NCBI GenBank assembly: GCA_024743075.1
Contig: JANSXG010000008.1
Location: 1-43,181, forward strand
Reading direction: 5' to 3'
From: a bacterium
Lineage (GTDB): Bacteria; Planctomycetota; Phycisphaerae; Phycisphaerales; UBA1924
Length of the DNA stretch: 43,181 bases
The notes under the pieces were generated by a model. It was given only the letters and a program-made list of their open reading frames with translations, was not told where the DNA came from and ran no database searches. Every line of letters begins with the position of its first letter. Position 1 is the stretch's first letter. Positions 41,510 through 43,181 of the stretch are shown in pieces. Made by a program: the position numbers and the translations under genes.

Positions 41510-43181
41510 ATGGCTTCCTCCGAAATCCCGCTTCTCGGCCCCGTTATCAACAAACTCTTTGGCTCCCGAAACCAGCGACTCGTCAAGCGCTACGAGGCTC
41601 GCGTCACCGAGATCAACTCGTTCGAGCCGGAGATGCGAGGCCTCTCCGACGAGCAGCTCCGAGCGAAGACCAACGAGTTCCGCGAGCGGTTCAAGGCCGG
41701 CGAGAAGTGGCCGGACGTGATGGCCGAGGCGTTCGCCGTCGCCCGCGAAGCGATGGACCGGCACGTCGGCATCCGCAACATCTTCAACCCGGACGTCCGC
41801 GACCAGTTCCCGGTCGATAAGCTCAGCAGCACCCACCGCGCGTTGTACGAGAGGGCCCGGGACGAGATCGACGCCATGGAGCCGGGCGAGCCGACGGGCA
41901 AACTGCTCGGCAACTCCGAGCCGGTGCCGGCGTGGGTCTGGGCGGATATCCCGCACGAGCTCTACGACGCCGTCCGCGAGCTGTTCCCCGAATCGAAGCC
42001 GCCGTTCCGGTCGCGCCCGTTCGATGTGCAGCTCATCGGCGCGATGGTGCTCTACCAGGGCTCGATCGCCGAGATGAAGACCGGCGAGGGCAAGACGATC
42101 GTCGCGCCGCTCGCCTCGTACCTCGCGGCGGTCGAGGGCTACAAGGTTCACGTGGTGACGGTCAACGACTACCTCGTCCAGCGAGACCGCAACTGGACCG
42201 CCCCGTTCTTCCAGAACATCGGGCTGACCGTTGGTGACATCCACCCGATGCACATGCAGCCGGAAGATGTGAAGCGCCAGATGTACGCCTGCGACGTGGT
42301 CTACGGCACCACGGCGGAGTTCGGCTTCGACTACCTGCGCGACAATATGAAGAAGCGGATCGAGCAGCAGGTGCAGCGCTACCGCGAGTTCGCGATCGTC
42401 GACGAGGTCGACTCGACGCTTATTGACGAGGCCCGCACGCCTCTGATCATCTCGGGGCCGGCCCACGAGGACCAGCCGCGTTACGACCTGGCCGACCAGG
42501 TCGCCCGTCACCTCGTGCAGCTCCAGCGCCCGTGGGCCGGCGCCGAGGAGAAAGTCGAGACCTGCAAGAAGCAGATCAAGGGTACCGAGGGCGACATCCG
42601 CAATGCCCGCGACAAGGAGAAACTCCCCGCGCTGCAGTCCCGACTCGAGGAACTGCGGAAGCAGTTGCCGCAGCTCGAAGCCGAGCGTGACCAGCACACC
42701 CAGTACTACGACGTCGAGAAGGACAAGAAGCGCGCGACACTGAACCACAACGGCGTCGCCGCGGCACAGAAAAGGGCCGGCGTCGGTTCGATCTATGTCG
42801 GCGAGAACACCGACCTGCCTCACCTGATCGAACAGTCGCTCAAAGCGCACGTGATCTACGAGAAGGACGCGGACTATGTGGTTCTCGCCATCCCGGACCA
42901 GTACAGCGGTAAGGCCGAGCCGGATGTCGTCATCGTCGATACCAACACGGGGCGTCCGATGGTCGGTCGCCAGTGGTCGGACGGCCTGCACCAGGCGGTG
43001 CAAGCGAAGGAAGGGCTTCGCATCCGCCCGGAGACCCAGACGGTCGCCTCGATCACGATTCAGAACTTCTTCAAGATGTACAAGCGGCTCGCCGGGATGA
43101 CCGGTACCGCCGACACCGAGGCCCAGGAGTTCCACGACATCTACGGCCTCGATGTGGTCACGATCCCGACCAACGTGCCGG
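41510..43181 (+). CDS. secA: Preprotein translocase ATPase SecA, partial
   Basis: The first 557 codons are inside the window. SecA motifs are clear: early INSFEPEMRGLSDEQLRAKT, FDVQLIGAMVLYQGSIAEMK followed by Walker A TGEGKT (191-196), VNDYLVQRD, YGTTAEFGFDYLRDNM, the DEVD box (298-301) with IDEARTPLIISGPA, and MTGTADTEAQEF near 530-541. SecA drives Sec-dependent export, including the secreted proteins and T2SS substrates in this window. Two insertions stand out relative to E. coli SecA: about 75 residues between REAMDRHVGIR and RPFDVQLIG, and a roughly 50-65 residue coiled-coil-like stretch (345-410) in the preprotein cross-linking region. The ATG at 41510 has only a weak AGG upstream. Confidence 0.95.
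   Translation, partial: MASSEIPLLGPVINKLFGSRNQRLVKRYEARVTEINSFEPEMRGLSDEQLRAKTNEFRERFKAGEKWPDVMAEAFAVAREAMDRHVGIRNIFNPDVRDQFPVDKLSSTHRALYERARDEIDAMEPGEPTGKLLGNSEPVPAWVWADIPHELYDAVRELFPESKPPFRSRPFDVQLIGAMVLYQGSIAEMKTGEGKTIVAPLASYLAAVEGYKVHVVTVNDYLVQRDRNWTAPFFQNIGLTVGDIHPMHMQPEDVKRQMYACDVVYGTTAEFGFDYLRDNMKKRIEQQVQRYREFAIVDEVDSTLIDEARTPLIISGPAHEDQPRYDLADQVARHLVQLQRPWAGAEEKVETCKKQIKGTEGDIRNARDKEKLPALQSRLEELRKQLPQLEAERDQHTQYYDVEKDKKRATLNHNGVAAAQKRAGVGSIYVGENTDLPHLIEQSLKAHVIYEKDADYVVLAIPDQYSGKAEPDVVIVDTNTGRPMVGRQWSDGLHQAVQAKEGLRIRPETQTVASITIQNFFKMYKRLAGMTGTADTEAQEFHDIYGLDVVTIPTNVP

Noticed and set aside
41420-43135. 571-codon minus-strand open frame under secA
   Set aside because: SecA is unmistakable on the plus strand; the opposite frame has Leu/Val/Arg/Asp-rich mirror composition and no motifs.

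Overview
The window is high-GC, densely coded bacterial DNA that most resembles a planctomycete, probably of the Phycisphaerae type. The reasons are an adjacent DUF1501/DUF1800 pair, giant secreted proteins with calcium-loop and dockerin motifs, a futalosine hydrolase (menaquinone by the futalosine route), a SecA with long insertions, and type IV pilus (T4P) proteins with very acidic, Asp/Gly-rich domains. This placement comes from gene content alone. No rRNA, tRNA, CRISPR array or insertion sequence is visible.

Layout. (1) 1-371, minus: two small stress-type membrane genes (a DUF1328 protein cut by the window edge, and an entericidin-like lipoprotein). (2) 615-7430, minus: a T4P half-operon, pilT, pilC, a PilV-like prepilin, a 959-residue PilX-like protein and a PilW-like prepilin. 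(3) 7654-9433, minus: a possible glycosyltransferase and an FkbM methyltransferase. (4) 9434-9889: a divergent intergenic region crowded with inverted repeats. (5) 9890-13936, plus: a 1348-residue secreted protein, closed by a clear intrinsic terminator. (6) 14043-26053, plus: a dockerin protein followed without a break by a full set of type II secretion (T2SS) genes in the order H, G, E, F, D, I, J, K, L, M, C. (7) 26056-31763, minus: the other T4P half, pilM, N, O, P, B. (8) 31947-35701: mqnB diverging from ribF, nrnA and a DNA methylase-like gene. (9) 35710-40817, minus: DUF1501, DUF1800, a family 2 glycosyltransferase and birA. (10) 40944-43181, plus: a small exported protein and secA, cut by the window edge.

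How they work together. Two related machines share the region. The T4P genes form two minus-strand blocks that flank the plus-strand T2SS operon. The T4P set has both motors (PilB, PilT), the platform (PilC) and the alignment complex (PilMNOP), but no secretin, major pilin or prepilin peptidase here. The T2SS set has its own ATPase, platform, secretin and pseudopilins. The dockerin protein translationally joined to gspH and the giant protein upstream are the natural candidate substrates. Export to the periplasm would use Sec, whose motor SecA lies at the right end.

The most interesting possible novelties are the small exported protein ending in a proline triplet just upstream of secA (a SecM-like secretion monitor candidate), the giant calcium-motif PilX-like pilin, the GspE that lacks its zinc module, the inverted repeats before the giant secreted protein, and a possible Shine-Dalgarno switch in the pilM leader.
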